This document shows, one piece after another, positions 1-7,826 of a stretch of DNA of 23,304 bases (position 1 is its first letter; each line of letters starts with the position of its first letter). Made by a program: the position numbers and the translations under genes. This stretch comes from Nitrospinota bacterium. GTDB taxonomy: Bacteria > UBA8248 > JACPRG01. The notes below the pieces were generated by a model. The model had not been told where the DNA came from, did not search any database, and worked only from the letters and a program-made list of their open reading frames with translations. The stretch is taken from contig JASLXW010000005.1 in assembly GCA_030740135.1 (NCBI GenBank), positions 3,144 through 26,447 of the forward strand, in the 5' to 3' direction.

Positions 1-285
1 GAGCACGTCCAGGCTCGCCCACTGAAGGCCGAAGACCACGGGGTTGCGCTGGACGATGGTGGCCATGCACGCCACGCCCAGCTTGACGCGGGCGGTCCGC
101 CCGGCGATCGCGCCCAGCAGGGGGATGCACTCCAGCCGGGGTTTGCTCAGGATGCTGTCCCCGACCCAGACGTCCGTCAGGACGCCGGTCTCCTCCGCCT
201 TCACGGCCATGTCCACCAGCTCCCGGGCCTGCACGATTCCGACGATGACGCCCCGGTTCGGCAGGGTCAGTCCGAAGTCGACCAC
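1..285 (-). CDS. Luciferase-like (LLM class) flavin-dependent oxidoreductase, N-terminal part
   Basis: The minus-strand frame opens with GTG at 285 behind a GGGAGAG ribosome site and runs off the left edge, giving 95 residues. It begins VVDFGLTLPNRG and continues with an ETGVLTDVWVGDS segment, a LGAIAGRT segment and QRNPVVFG. This is the first strand, the helix and the second and third strands of the TIM barrel in bacterial luciferase-like monooxygenases, which use FMN or F420. Family members oxidise varied substrates, so none can be named. The start lies inside the end of the upstream M24 peptidase gene (19-base overlap), which suggests translational coupling and a shared operon. The C-terminal two thirds are outside the window. 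The family call is fairly secure; cofactor and substrate are unknown. Confidence 0.8.
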   Translation of the reverse strand, partial: MVDFGLTLPNRGVIVGIVQARELVDMAVKAEETGVLTDVWVGDSILSKPRLECIPLLGAIAGRTARVKLGVACMATIVQRNPVVFGLQWASLDVL

Positions 286-1514
286 CTTTTCTCTCCCTTG
301 GGTGTATGCCGGTTGCGGACGGGGACGCTCACCCCCCCCCCGTCCTTCCGCCAGGGGCGGGTCGGGGCGCGGGTGATGAGCTCCGGACCGTCCCCCCGGA
401 CGATGATCTCCTCTTCGATGCAGGCGCCCGCCACGTCGGGGACGGAGACGCCCGGCTCGATGCACAGGACCATCCCCTCCTCGATCACGTCCTGGACGCC
501 CTTTTGGATGAGCGGGGACTCCACCGTTTCCAGGCCGATCCCGTGGCCCATGAAGGCGCGGCTGTGTTGGCCGTATCCCGCCCGCTCGAACACCGCCTGG
601 GAGGTTCGGTGGATGTCGTCGCTCTTCACGCCCGCCCGGCACGCCGCGACGGCCGCCTCGGTCGCCTCGGCGCAGATCTCGAGGATCTTCAAGACCTCGC
701 CGGACGGCTCGCCGACGCAGGTCGTCCGCAGGACGTCGTACTGGTAGCCCTCGAAGGCCCCGATGACGTCGACCCGCACCACGTCGCCTTCCTCGAGCGC
801 CCGCTGTGTCGCCTGGGGCCAGCGGATTCCCATGGTGGACCAGGGTCCGGAATGCACCCGGACGTACCGGACGAAGTCGGCCCCCCGGCGCATCCCCTCG
901 GCGATGGCGGCCGCGCACACGTCGGCCTCGGTCCGTCCCGGCGCGCACGCGGCCATTGCCGCCGCCTGGGACGCGTCGGCGATCTCCGCGGCCGTTTTCA
1001 ACAGGGCGATCTCCGCCTCGGTCTTGATACTGCGAAGGCCGCGCACGATTTCATCCGCCGGCGCCCATGTAACGTCCGGCAGGGCCGCCGTCAGGTCGCG
1101 GTATAGGGCCAGGGGGAGGATGTCCTCGCCCACGATGCCGGCGCGCGCGCGGGTCAGGCCCCGCTCGGCGAGGGCTTCCTTCACGGTGGGGGCGAAGATC
1201 GATGTGATCCGCACGTCCTCGATGGGGACGAGGTCTTTCCGGTAGCCGGTCCGGTCGGCCAGGAGGATGGGGTCCCCGGCCCGGGGGAGGAGGAGGACGC
1301 CGTGGCCCGCGCCGCGGTTCTCCTTGGTGAACGCCCCGGCGGGAAACGGCGGGAAGTGGTTGGTCAGAAACGTCAAGTCGCCCATGCGGTCATAGAAGGA
1401 CCGGCCGATGACGAAGAGGAGATCCAGGTCCCGTTCGGCCATGGCCTCGCGGGCGCGATCCAGCCGGCCGGGGATCTCCGATTGGGGCGTCCCCGCGCCC
1501 TCCATTTTCACCAT
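267..1514 (-). CDS. M24 family metallopeptidase (Xaa-Pro aminopeptidase/creatinase type)
   Basis: The 415-residue protein has the two-domain layout of M24 enzymes: a creatinase-like N-terminal domain (about residues 15-155) and a pita-bread catalytic domain (about 165-385). The five metal ligands are visible: D249 and D260 eleven residues apart, H324 in GHGIGLE, E353 in CIEPG and E367 in CIEEE. Family members hydrolyse Xaa-Pro peptides or, as creatinase and related enzymes, C-N bonds of small molecules. The ATG start has a GGGAGGAAG site about eight bases upstream. The reading frame crosses a run of ten C on the plus strand (332-341) near its C-terminus, so the last 20-25 residues and the overlap with the next gene depend on that count. 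Its neighbours suggest a role in catabolism of an amide or peptide-like compound, which is inference. Confidence 0.88.
   Translation of the reverse strand: MVKMEGAGTPQSEIPGRLDRAREAMAERDLDLLFVIGRSFYDRMGDLTFLTNHFPPFPAGAFTKENRGAGHGVLLLPRAGDPILLADRTGYRKDLVPIEDVRITSIFAPTVKEALAERGLTRARAGIVGEDILPLALYRDLTAALPDVTWAPADEIVRGLRSIKTEAEIALLKTAAEIADASQAAAMAACAPGRTEADVCAAAIAEGMRRGADFVRYVRVHSGPWSTMGIRWPQATQRALEEGDVVRVDVIGAFEGYQYDVLRTTCVGEPSGEVLKILEICAEATEAAVAACRAGVKSDDIHRTSQAVFERAGYGQHSRAFMGHGIGLETVESPLIQKGVQDVIEEGMVLCIEPGVSVPDVAGACIEEEIIVRGDGPELITRAPTRPWRKDGGGVSVPVRNRHTPKGEKRWSTSD
332..341. repeat. Homopolymer tract, ten C
   Basis: Ten consecutive C (ten G on the coding strand) lie in the last part of the M24 peptidase gene, encoding three glycines plus one base. 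A slip of one base would change the C-terminal tail and the geometry of the overlap with the downstream oxidoreductase gene. It could be a slippage hotspot or simply an error-prone base call. Confidence 0.9.
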
Positions 1515-1784
1515 TTGGATCTTCCTCCCGGGGTTAAACGCGGACGATGTGGATAGATCCTATTGTGTCGCGTCTCGAAACTGAGCTGGCACTTCACAAA
1601 GGGTGGAGAACACCCTGCGAGGGCCATTGGAGCTAAAGGCGGGCAAGGGGTCAACCGACCCGCCGCCCGCCCTACCTGTTTGAAAAACGCCGGCTTTCCA
1701 TCGACCGGTAGGCCGGGCATCTTGCCCGGCCGGAAGGAACAATTTAGGCCGCGAAATGTAGAGCAATTTTCAAGACACGACACG
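1515..1784. other. Non-coding spacer with repeat-derived sequence
   Basis: This stretch lies between the M24 gene start and the MITE-like element. It contains no convincing gene; the open frames here carry no recognisable protein. It holds a strong hairpin (1711-1731) and a 15-base motif at 1648-1662 that recurs inverted at 9129-9143. Its repeat-like character suggests decayed dispersed elements. The promoter of the M24 gene would have to lie here, but no clear hexamers stand out. Confidence 0.5.
1711..1731. repeat. REP-like hairpin
   Basis: GGCCGGGCA and its perfect reverse complement TGCCCGGCC are separated by a three-base loop (TCT). There is no T tract after the stem on either strand, so a dispersed palindromic repeat is more likely than an intrinsic terminator. 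Confidence 0.6.
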
Positions 1785-1937
1785 AGAACCTATCTCAAAA
1801 TCCCATCTTCCAATTATTTGGCCTTTTGTCGTCATTCTCGCGAAAGCGGGAATCCAGTGTTTTCAAGCTGTTCTGGATGCCCGCTTACTACATGCGGGCA
1901 TGACGGTTAGGGCACGATCCATTTTGAGATAGGTTCT
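1785..1937. mobile_element. MITE-like element with 17-bp perfect terminal inverted repeats
   Basis: The left end AGAACCTATCTCAAAAT (1785-1801) is the exact reverse complement of the right end at 1921-1937. Inside are two further inverted arms: 1830-1857, starting CGTCATTCTCGCG, and 1873-1905, ending GCGGGCATGACG. Each arm can also fold on itself. The 153-bp unit has no coding capacity. No target duplication is obvious. The right terminal repeat supplies the last two bases of the M20 gene's TAG stop codon, so it abuts that gene's 3' end. A non-autonomous transposon derivative is the most likely identity; the transposase that would mobilise it is not identifiable here. Confidence 0.7.
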
Positions 1938-3142
1938 AAGCGTCGGTCCCCCGCGCCCGCCTGAGATATTCCCGAATGAGATGCGAGAAGACCGCGACGC
2001 CGAAGGGCAGGACGTCCTCGTCGATGTCGAACCTCGAAGTGTGCATGCTGTGGGTGATTCCCCTTTCAACGTTGCCGCATCCCAGCCGGAAATAGGTCCC
2101 CGGGACCTGCTCCAGGTAATAGGCGAAATCCTCGGACGCCATGATGGGCGGGAGGTCCTTGACGGGTTCTTCCCCCCACTCCGCCCGGAGCGCGCGCGCC
2201 CAGGAAGGCCGTCGTGTCCGGGTCGTTGAGCATGATGGGATAGCCCTCTTCGATCTCGACCTCGGCGGCCGCCCCGAAAGCGGCCGCCACCCGCTCGGAC
2301 ATCTCCCGGATCCGCGTGTTGGCGATCTCCCGCACCTCGCCGCTCAGCGTCCGGAGGGTCCCGACCAAGACGGCGGAGGAGGGGATGACGTTGAAGGCGT
2401 TGCCGGCGTTGATGCTCCCGATGGTGAGGACGGCGCTCTCGAGCGGGTTGATGTTCCGGCTGACGATGGACTGAATCGCGGTGACCAGATAAGACGCCGC
2501 CACCACGGGGTCCACGGTGGACTGTGGCCTCGCCGCGTGCCCGCCCTTGCCGGTCACGTGAATCTCGATCCGGTCAAACGCCGCCAGGGCGGCGCCGGGG
2601 GTCAGCCCCATGACTCCCACGGGCAGGGTGTGGACCATGTGCGCGCCGAAGATCGCCTCCACGGGCGGGTCGGAGAGGACGCCGTCGCGGATCATCGCCG
2701 CCGCTCCGGCCCGGCCTTCCTCCGCCGGCTGGAAGATGAACTTCACCTGTCCCGGGACGCCTTCGAGGAACTCCGGGTTCTCCGACAGAAACCGGGCGGC
2801 CCCCAGGATGATCGTCGTGTGGGCGTCGTGGCCGCAGGCGTGCATGAGCCCCGGCCGGGTGGAGGCGTAGGGGACGTCGTTCTCTTCCTGGATGGGCAGG
2901 CAGTCCATGTCGCCGCGGATGGCTACGGTGGGGCCGTCCGGGTTTTTCCGGAGCAGGCCGACGACGCCGGTCTTCCCCACGCCCGTCCGGAACTCCAGGC
3001 CGAAGGATTTGAGGTTCTCGGCCATGATCCCGGCGGTGCGGACCTCCTCGAAGGCCAACTCCGGGTGACGGTGGAGGTCGCGCCGGACCTCGACAAGCCA
3101 GGGCCGGTAGGATTCGATGATCTGTGCAAAGGTTTTTTCCAT
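1936..3142 (-). pseudogene. M20 family amidohydrolase (hippurate/N-acyl-amino-acid hydrolase type), frameshifted
   Basis: Residues 1 to about 320 read normally from ATG 3142 (TTG at 3148 is an alternative). They contain the binuclear metal-site motifs GDMDCLPIQE, HACGHDAHTT (C103, H105), FQPAEEG and GGHAARPQ, the last in the dimerisation lid. The frame then switches: the conserved C-terminus (PPIMASEDFAYYLE, THSMHTSRFDID, stop TAG at 1938-1936) continues in another frame. Removing one base between about 2172 and 2200 restores a protein of about 401 residues, the usual family length. That interval contains a C6 run (2172-2177) and an alternating GC run (2191-2200), so an assembly error is plausible. 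If real, the product loses SEDF and its last histidine ligand. It lies about 80 bases after the molybdenum hydroxylase operon on the same strand, suggesting hydrolysis of an amide in the same pathway. Confidence 0.85.
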
Positions 3143-3227
3143 GCTCAACCCGGCGCGTCCGCCCCAAGCCCGGCTGGACTTCGGGACCCGCGCGCCGTTC
3201 GGACCTCACGGAATACGCGGGACGGTC

Positions 3228-4076
3228 TCAGCCGGCCGCCGCGCGGATCGCCCGCCGGCAGTGGACGCGGGCCAGGTGCGCCCGGAACTCACCGGAGGCG
3301 AACAGGTCCTCCAGCGGGTCCACGCCCTCGGCAACCTTCGCCGCCGCGGCGGCCGCGGCGTCCTCGTCCAGGCCGCCGCCGGTCAGGGTCTCCTCGACGC
3401 CCGCCGCCCGGAAGGGGCAGGCGGCCAGACCGGTCACGCCGACGCCCGCGCTTTTGCACGTCCCGTCCACGACGGCGAGCTGGACGGCGATCCCCACCAC
3501 CGCGAAGCCGGAGGCCCGCTGGGCCGCCTTCCGGTACGCGCAGGCGCCGCCCGCGTCTGGGATTCGCACCTCGGTCAGGATCTCGTCCGGCTCCAGGCAG
3601 GTGGCCAGCGGGCCGGTGAAGAACTCATCGATGGGGATCTCCCGTTCTCCCTTGGGGGAGACCGCCGCCACCGTCGCCCGCAGGGCGATGACCGCCGCGG
3701 GATAGTCCGCGGCCGGGTTCGCGTGTGCTAGGCTGCCGCCCAGGGTGCCCTTGTTCCGCACCTGGACGTCGCCGATTTGTTCGGCGACCTCGGGGAGCAA
3801 GGGGAAGCGCGCTTTGAGCGCGTCCGAGGACTCGATCTCGTAATGCGTCGTGCGCGTCCCGATCCGGCAGACGCCCCCTTCATCGCGGATGTAGGAGAGG
3901 TCGCCCAGCCGGCCGATGTCGACCAGGACCCCCGGCCGCGCGATGTGGGCCTTCAACAGGGGGACCAGGCTGTGGCCGCCGGAGAGGATCTTCGCCTCTT
4001 CACCGTGCTGGACGAGCAGGCCGACGGCCTCCTCCAGCGTGTCCGGCGCGTAGTATTCGAATTCGCTCGGGATCAT
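3228..4076 (-). CDS. FAD-binding medium subunit of a molybdenum hydroxylase (CoxM/CutM type)
   Basis: The 282-residue protein carries both FAD-contact motifs of the xanthine oxidase-family medium subunit: AKILSGGHSLVPLLK near residues 28-42 and GTLGGSLAHANPAADYP near residue 110. The C-terminal CO-dehydrogenase flavoprotein domain follows. It passes electrons from the 2Fe-2S subunit to an acceptor. The ATG at 4076 overlaps the stop of the large-subunit gene as ATGA and has a GGGAG site nine bases upstream. I chose it over longer open sequence upstream because residue 1 (MIPSEFEYYAP) matches the family N-terminus. The operon order small-large-medium differs from the classical M-S-L order. The family is clear, the substrate unknown. 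Confidence 0.93.
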   Translation of the reverse strand: MIPSEFEYYAPDTLEEAVGLLVQHGEEAKILSGGHSLVPLLKAHIARPGVLVDIGRLGDLSYIRDEGGVCRIGTRTTHYEIESSDALKARFPLLPEVAEQIGDVQVRNKGTLGGSLAHANPAADYPAAVIALRATVAAVSPKGEREIPIDEFFTGPLATCLEPDEILTEVRIPDAGGACAYRKAAQRASGFAVVGIAVQLAVVDGTCKSAGVGVTGLAACPFRAAGVEETLTGGGLDEDAAAAAAAKVAEGVDPLEDLFASGEFRAHLARVHCRRAIRAAAG

Positions 4077-6421
4077 GGCCGCGCTCCCTTCGTGATCCGC
4101 CAGACCTTTTCGGGACGGATCGGGATGTCCATGTGGGTGACGCCCCAGGGCGACAGGGCGTCCACGACGGCGTTGACCACGGCGGGAGTGGACGCGATGG
4201 TTCCCGCCTCCCCGACCCCTTTGGCCCCCAGGGGATTGACGGGGGTCGGCGTCGTCGTCCGGTCCAGCTCGAACCTCGGAAAGTCCGTGGCCTTGGGCAG
4301 GGCGTAGTGCATGAAGGAGCCGTTCAGCGGCTGGCCGTTCTCGTCGTAGAAGAACTCCTCGTCCAGGGCCTGCCCCAGCCCCTGGGCGATCCCCCCGTGG
4401 ATCTGGCCGTCCACCAGGAGCGGGTTGATGACGTTCCCCACGTCGTCCACGCCGAGATAGCGCAGGACTTTCACGTCCCCCGTCTCGGGGTCCACCTCGA
4501 CCACGCACACGTGCGTCCCGAAGGGGAAGGTGAAGTTGGAGGGCTCGAAATAGTGTGTGGCTTCGAGGCCCGGCGTCTCCCCTTCGGGGAAAGCCACGCC
4601 CCCGGCCAGCCCGGGATGATACGCGCCCAGGGCCACCATCAGGAGGGGAACGCGCTTCTCCGGGTTCCCCCGGACGTAGAACTCCCCGGCCTCCAGGATC
4701 ACGTCCGCCGGATTGGCCTCCAGGTGGACGGCGGCGAACTTCTTGGCCTTCTCGATGACCATGTCGCGCGCGATCCAGACGGCCGCGCCCCCGACGGCGG
4801 TGCCCCGGCTCCCGAACGTCCCGATGCCGTACTGGACAGTGTCCGTGTCCCCGTGGATCACGGTGACGTCCTCCATGGGGACGCCGAAGCCCTCGGCGAC
4901 GATCTGGGCGAAGGTCGTCTCCTGGCCCTGCCCGTGAGGGGAGGTCCCGGTGAGGACGGTGATCTTCCCCGTGGGCTGCACCCGGATGGTGGCGCTCTCC
5001 CATCCGCCCGACGGCAGGGCGGAGGACGGACCCATCCCGCAGATCTCGACGTAGCTGGACACGCCGATCCCCAGGAACTGGCCGGCCTTCCGGGCCTCGG
5101 CCTGCTCCTTTCGGAGGTCGTCGTACCCGGCCGCTTTCAGGGCCTTGTCCATCGTGGGCGCGTAGTTCCCGCTGTCGTAGACCAGCGTACTGGGGGCGGT
5201 GAAAGGGAAGGCGGCGGAATCAGGGAAGTTCTTCCGGCGGATCTCGACGGGGTCCATACCCAGCTCGCGGGCGGCGATGTCCACAATCCGCTCGACCATG
5301 AGGGTCGCCTCGGGCCGCCCCGCGCCCCGGTAGGCGTCGGTGGCCATCTTGTTCGTGAACGCCCCGCGGACCTTCACCTCCAGGTGGGGAAGCTTATACG
5401 GCCCGGCCATCATGAACCCGGTGAACCACACGATGCCCGGCGTGAGGAGCTGGTGATAGGCCCCCACGTCCACCGTTACGCTGTACCGGAGCGCCGTGAG
5501 GGTCCCGTCGTTCATGACGCCGACCTCGACCTCGCCCACCTGGCCGCGGCCGTGGATGGTCGCCAGGAAATTCTCGGACCGGGATTCGATCCACTTGGCG
5601 GGTTTGCCCAGGGCGCGGCTCACAAAGGAAACGATCCCTTCCTCCCGGTAGACGTTCAGCTTGCAGCCGAACCCCCCGCCCACCTCCGGCGTGATGACGC
5701 GCACCTTATGCTCGGGGATGCCCATCTGGAGGGCGACCTGGGTTTTCAGGATGTGGGGGATCTGCGTGGAGGACGATAAAGTGAGGGTCTCGCGCCCCCG
5801 GTCGTAATCGGCCAGCGCCCCCCGGGTCTCCATGGGACAGGGAATGACGCGGCCGTGAACCATCCGCTGCCGGATGACCCGGTCGGACTTCTCCAGCTCC
5901 GCTCCCACGTCGTCTCCGAGGCCCCAGGTGAACGCCAGGTTGTCGTCGAAATCTTCATGGATCTTCGCTGCGCCCGCCTCCAGGGCCTTTTCCGGGTCCA
6001 CGACGGCCGGCAGGGGGTCGTAGTCCACGCTCACCCGGTCCGCCCCGTCCCGCGCCGCGTAGCGGCCATCGGCCACGACGGCGGCGATGGGCTCTCCGAC
6101 GTAGCGGACGGTCCCCCGGGCGAGGATGGGATGGTGGGGCACCTTGGTGTCTTCGGTCAGGGCGGCCACGGGGACCGGTCCCACGTCTTTCGTGTCCTCG
6201 CCCGTGAAGACCGCTACGACGCCGGGAAGCGCAAGGGCGGCCGAGGCGTCAACCGATTTCAGACGGGCGTGTGCGTGTGTGCTCCGGACGATGCCGACGT
6301 GCAGACAGCCGGGCGGGGCCAGGTCGTCCACATAGCGCCCGAGACCCTGGATGAGGCGGGGGTCCTCCCGGCGCTTAATGGGCTCTCCGATGAATTTCGG
6401 CGGTTTCAAGGCTTCCGTCAT
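4073..6421 (-). CDS. Molybdopterin-binding large subunit, form II CoxL-like molybdenum hydroxylase
   Basis: The 782-residue protein has an aldehyde oxidase/xanthine dehydrogenase a/b hammerhead domain (about 15-145) followed by the molybdopterin-binding domain. Visible motifs are GGGFGCK (248-254), the active-site loop AYRGAGR (363-369) and the catalytic glutamate E738 in GVGEAGT. True form I CO dehydrogenase has AYxCSFR with a copper-binding cysteine. AYRGAGR marks the form II group, whose substrates are mostly unproven, so the common name carbon monoxide dehydrogenase would overstate the case. ATG 6421 has a GGAGGT site eight bases upstream. The gene is 43 bases after the 2Fe-2S subunit gene and overlaps the medium subunit gene by four bases. 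The cofactor could be supplied through moaDE at 9265-9943. Confidence 0.94.
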   Translation of the reverse strand: MTEALKPPKFIGEPIKRREDPRLIQGLGRYVDDLAPPGCLHVGIVRSTHAHARLKSVDASAALALPGVVAVFTGEDTKDVGPVPVAALTEDTKVPHHPILARGTVRYVGEPIAAVVADGRYAARDGADRVSVDYDPLPAVVDPEKALEAGAAKIHEDFDDNLAFTWGLGDDVGAELEKSDRVIRQRMVHGRVIPCPMETRGALADYDRGRETLTLSSSTQIPHILKTQVALQMGIPEHKVRVITPEVGGGFGCKLNVYREEGIVSFVSRALGKPAKWIESRSENFLATIHGRGQVGEVEVGVMNDGTLTALRYSVTVDVGAYHQLLTPGIVWFTGFMMAGPYKLPHLEVKVRGAFTNKMATDAYRGAGRPEATLMVERIVDIAARELGMDPVEIRRKNFPDSAAFPFTAPSTLVYDSGNYAPTMDKALKAAGYDDLRKEQAEARKAGQFLGIGVSSYVEICGMGPSSALPSGGWESATIRVQPTGKITVLTGTSPHGQGQETTFAQIVAEGFGVPMEDVTVIHGDTDTVQYGIGTFGSRGTAVGGAAVWIARDMVIEKAKKFAAVHLEANPADVILEAGEFYVRGNPEKRVPLLMVALGAYHPGLAGGVAFPEGETPGLEATHYFEPSNFTFPFGTHVCVVEVDPETGDVKVLRYLGVDDVGNVINPLLVDGQIHGGIAQGLGQALDEEFFYDENGQPLNGSFMHYALPKATDFPRFELDRTTTPTPVNPLGAKGVGEAGTIASTPAVVNAVVDALSPWGVTHMDIPIRPEKVWRITKGARP

Positions 6422-6464
6422 GACGCAAGACCTCCGGTCGGTGGTGGAGGGAAAGGACAGGAAA

Positions 6465-6941
6465 TCAGGAACCCGCTCCGGCGGCGCCCCGGATGGACTC
6501 GACGATCTGCTGATACCCCGTGCACCGGCAGAGGTTCCCCTCGATCCCCCGGCGGATCTCTTCGTCGCTGGGGTTGGGGTTGCGGGCGAGGAGCTGCTTG
6601 GCGGCGATGAGCATGCCCGGCGTGCAGAAACCGCACTGCAAGCCGTGGTGGTCCCAGAAATTGAGCTGAACGGGGTCCAGCTCGCCGTCCTTCGCCGCCA
6701 GGCCCTCGACCGTCGTGATCTCCGACCCGTCGGCCTGGACGGCCAGCAGGGTGCACGATTTCACGGCCATCCCGTCCTGAAGGACCGTACAGGCCCCGCA
6801 GATGCCGGTCTCGCAGCCGATGTGCGTTCCCGTTAATCCGACCACGTCCCGAAGGTAGTGAACCAGCAGAAGCCGGGGCTCCACCTCGTGCTCATGGGAC
6901 GCGCCGTTGATGGTCACCCGGACGGATCGTTTCATCTCCAT
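6465..6941 (-). CDS. 2Fe-2S small subunit of the molybdenum hydroxylase (CoxS type)
   Basis: The 158-residue protein has the plant-type ferredoxin cluster C43, C48, C51, C63 (GCETGICGACTVL) and the second four-helix cluster C103, C106, C138, C140 (CGFC and CRC). Both are complete. It relays electrons from the molybdenum centre to the FAD subunit. The start is ATG 6941 or, two codons later, ATG 6935. The second is better spaced from the GGGGTGG sequence and gives the more typical MKRSV N-terminus. It is the first gene of the operon; an extended -10 promoter lies about 95 bases upstream. Confidence 0.94.
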   Translation of the reverse strand: MEMKRSVRVTINGASHEHEVEPRLLLVHYLRDVVGLTGTHIGCETGICGACTVLQDGMAVKSCTLLAVQADGSEITTVEGLAAKDGELDPVQLNFWDHHGLQCGFCTPGMLIAAKQLLARNPNPSDEEIRRGIEGNLCRCTGYQQIVESIRGAAGAGS

Positions 6942-7040
6942 CCACCCCCTGGCCGTGTAACCGGGCCCGTTGTCGTGGCGTGAACCGCCCTGGACTCCGA
7001 GATCCAGGCTGAATCAGATTGTGAAAGTGTTTTGCGGGTG

Positions 7041-7049
7041 AGTATACCA
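7041..7049 (-). promoter_or_regulatory. Candidate extended -10 promoter for the molybdenum hydroxylase operon
   Basis: The minus strand reads TGGTATACT, an extended -10 element with five of six matches to TATAAT. No good -35 hexamer is visible at 16-18 bases, as is common for extended -10 promoters. Transcription would start near 7034 and give a leader of about 90 bases. It lies just beyond the IS fragment, so the insertion may have changed the operon's upstream control. Confidence 0.45.
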
Positions 7050-7069
7050 CACCGCGTTTTCAAGACATG

Positions 7070-7342
7070 CGCCTTGCCGGTAGCGGGTCAGTTTCAATCT
7101 GCAAGGGCCGCAACGTCCTCTAACGTCCACAGGGTGTCCGCCACTTCGGCTTCCATGGCCGGGGTCACCTTGAGCGTCTGGTGAATCCTGACGAAGTTGT
7201 AATTCATGAAGTGGAGCGCAAGGGCGTGCTCCAGGTTCTCGACCTTCTTTGAGAACGCATTGGTCAGGCGGGTGAATCTCCGCATGCTCATCCGCATATT
7301 GAGATTCTGTCGCTCCACGTAGCTTGTGCTGATGTGGTCCGT
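7070..7342 (-). pseudogene. IS1-type transposase, C-terminal fragment with IS end
   Basis: The readable part runs from about 7339 (DHISTSYVERQNL) to a TGA at 7096-7094, about 81 residues. It contains RMSMRRFTRLTNAFSKK, MNYNFVRIHQTLKVTP and a terminal WTLEDVAALAD. These are the C-terminal third of a widespread transposase usually annotated as IS1 family. Upstream of 7340 the frame meets a stop and the similarity ends, so the element is truncated at a junction with unrelated AT-richer DNA. After the stop comes the IS-end-like sequence AAACTGACCCGCTACCG. It cannot encode a working transposase. Confidence 0.8.
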
Positions 7343-7365
7343 TCAAGAAATGGTTCCAGGTTCTA

Positions 7366-7538
7366 GGGCGTTCTTAAAAAGACCCTTTGGAAGTAGTCAG
7401 GTTAGCCAAATGTTGACCCATCTTTGCGATGCCGGATTGATTTATAAGCATAGACATGGAAAACACACTTTTGCCGTACCCCTGATGAGCCAGTTTGTTC
7501 TTCGACAGGCTCAATATTCTGCCGACAAGGAGGAATAA
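7366..7538 (+). pseudogene. C-terminal remnant of an AAA-type ATPase (winged-helix tail)
   Basis: The last 55-60 residues of this frame read RPFGSSQVSQMLTHLCDAG, then LIYKHRHGKHTFAVP. This pattern is the winged-helix C-terminus of AAA-type ATP-binding proteins found in mobile and accessory regions. There is no ATPase core: upstream sequence in the same frame runs back into the IS fragment. Adenine and thymine are visibly more frequent than in the flanking genes. It is most likely a decapitated gene left by a rearrangement at about 7340-7360. A new short protein from the GTG at 7326 cannot be excluded. Confidence 0.6.
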
Positions 7539-7556
7539 CGGGATGGAGACTCTCCA

Positions 7557-7811
7557 ATGGCGGATGAAATGAGCGACGATTTAGATAAATTCGCTTATAT
7601 TTCCGACCCCAAGCTCTTTATTGAAATTGCCAGAACGGGTTATTGGGGAAAAGGTCGAAAACTCTCCGATCGTGAAATTATAGGATTTCTAACAAGCAGT
7701 TGTATTACAGATGAAGCATTATTTGAAGTGGTGACGAAATACGCTACTGAGATGGGATGGACAGTTGAGGAATTTGTAGACCAAGCCAAACGAATTGGAC
7801 GATCTGGCTAA
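7557..7811 (+). CDS. Small protein of unknown function, 84 residues
   Basis: The product is acidic and probably all helical, with MSDDLDKFAYISDPKLF at the N-terminus, a central GYWGKGRKLSDREIIGFL and a C-terminal GWTVEEFVDQAKRIGR. I do not recognise a family. The ATG has a GGAG eight bases upstream, and the gene follows the ATPase remnant by 18 bases on the same strand. Codon use is AT-richer (AAA, GAA, TTT, ATT) than in the neighbouring chromosome, which supports a foreign origin. No signal peptide or membrane segment is visible. Confidence 0.55.
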   Translation: MADEMSDDLDKFAYISDPKLFIEIARTGYWGKGRKLSDREIIGFLTSSCITDEALFEVVTKYATEMGWTVEEFVDQAKRIGRSG

Positions 7812-7826
7812 AAATTCTTAATCCGT

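Noticed and set aside
1830..1905. CRISPR-like repeat
   Set aside because: Only one inverted pair inside a MITE-like unit is present; there are no regularly spaced direct repeats and no cas genes.
1508..1910. Short open frames between the M24 and M20 genes
   Set aside because: They run through palindromic repeat sequence and have no conserved features or convincing ribosome sites.
2141..3619. Long plus-strand open frame of 492 residues opposite the M20 and CoxM genes
   Set aside because: It is Arg/Pro/Gly-rich with no family features and is antisense to clearly conserved genes in GC-rich DNA.
4133..5779. Plus-strand open frame of 548 residues opposite the large subunit gene
   Set aside because: It is the antisense shadow of a gene with intact catalytic motifs; its composition reflects codon bias only.
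4073..6941. Annotation of the operon as a true aerobic carbon monoxide dehydrogenase
   Set aside because: The active-site loop is AYRGAGR, lacking the copper-binding cysteine of form I CoxL, so CO oxidation cannot be claimed.
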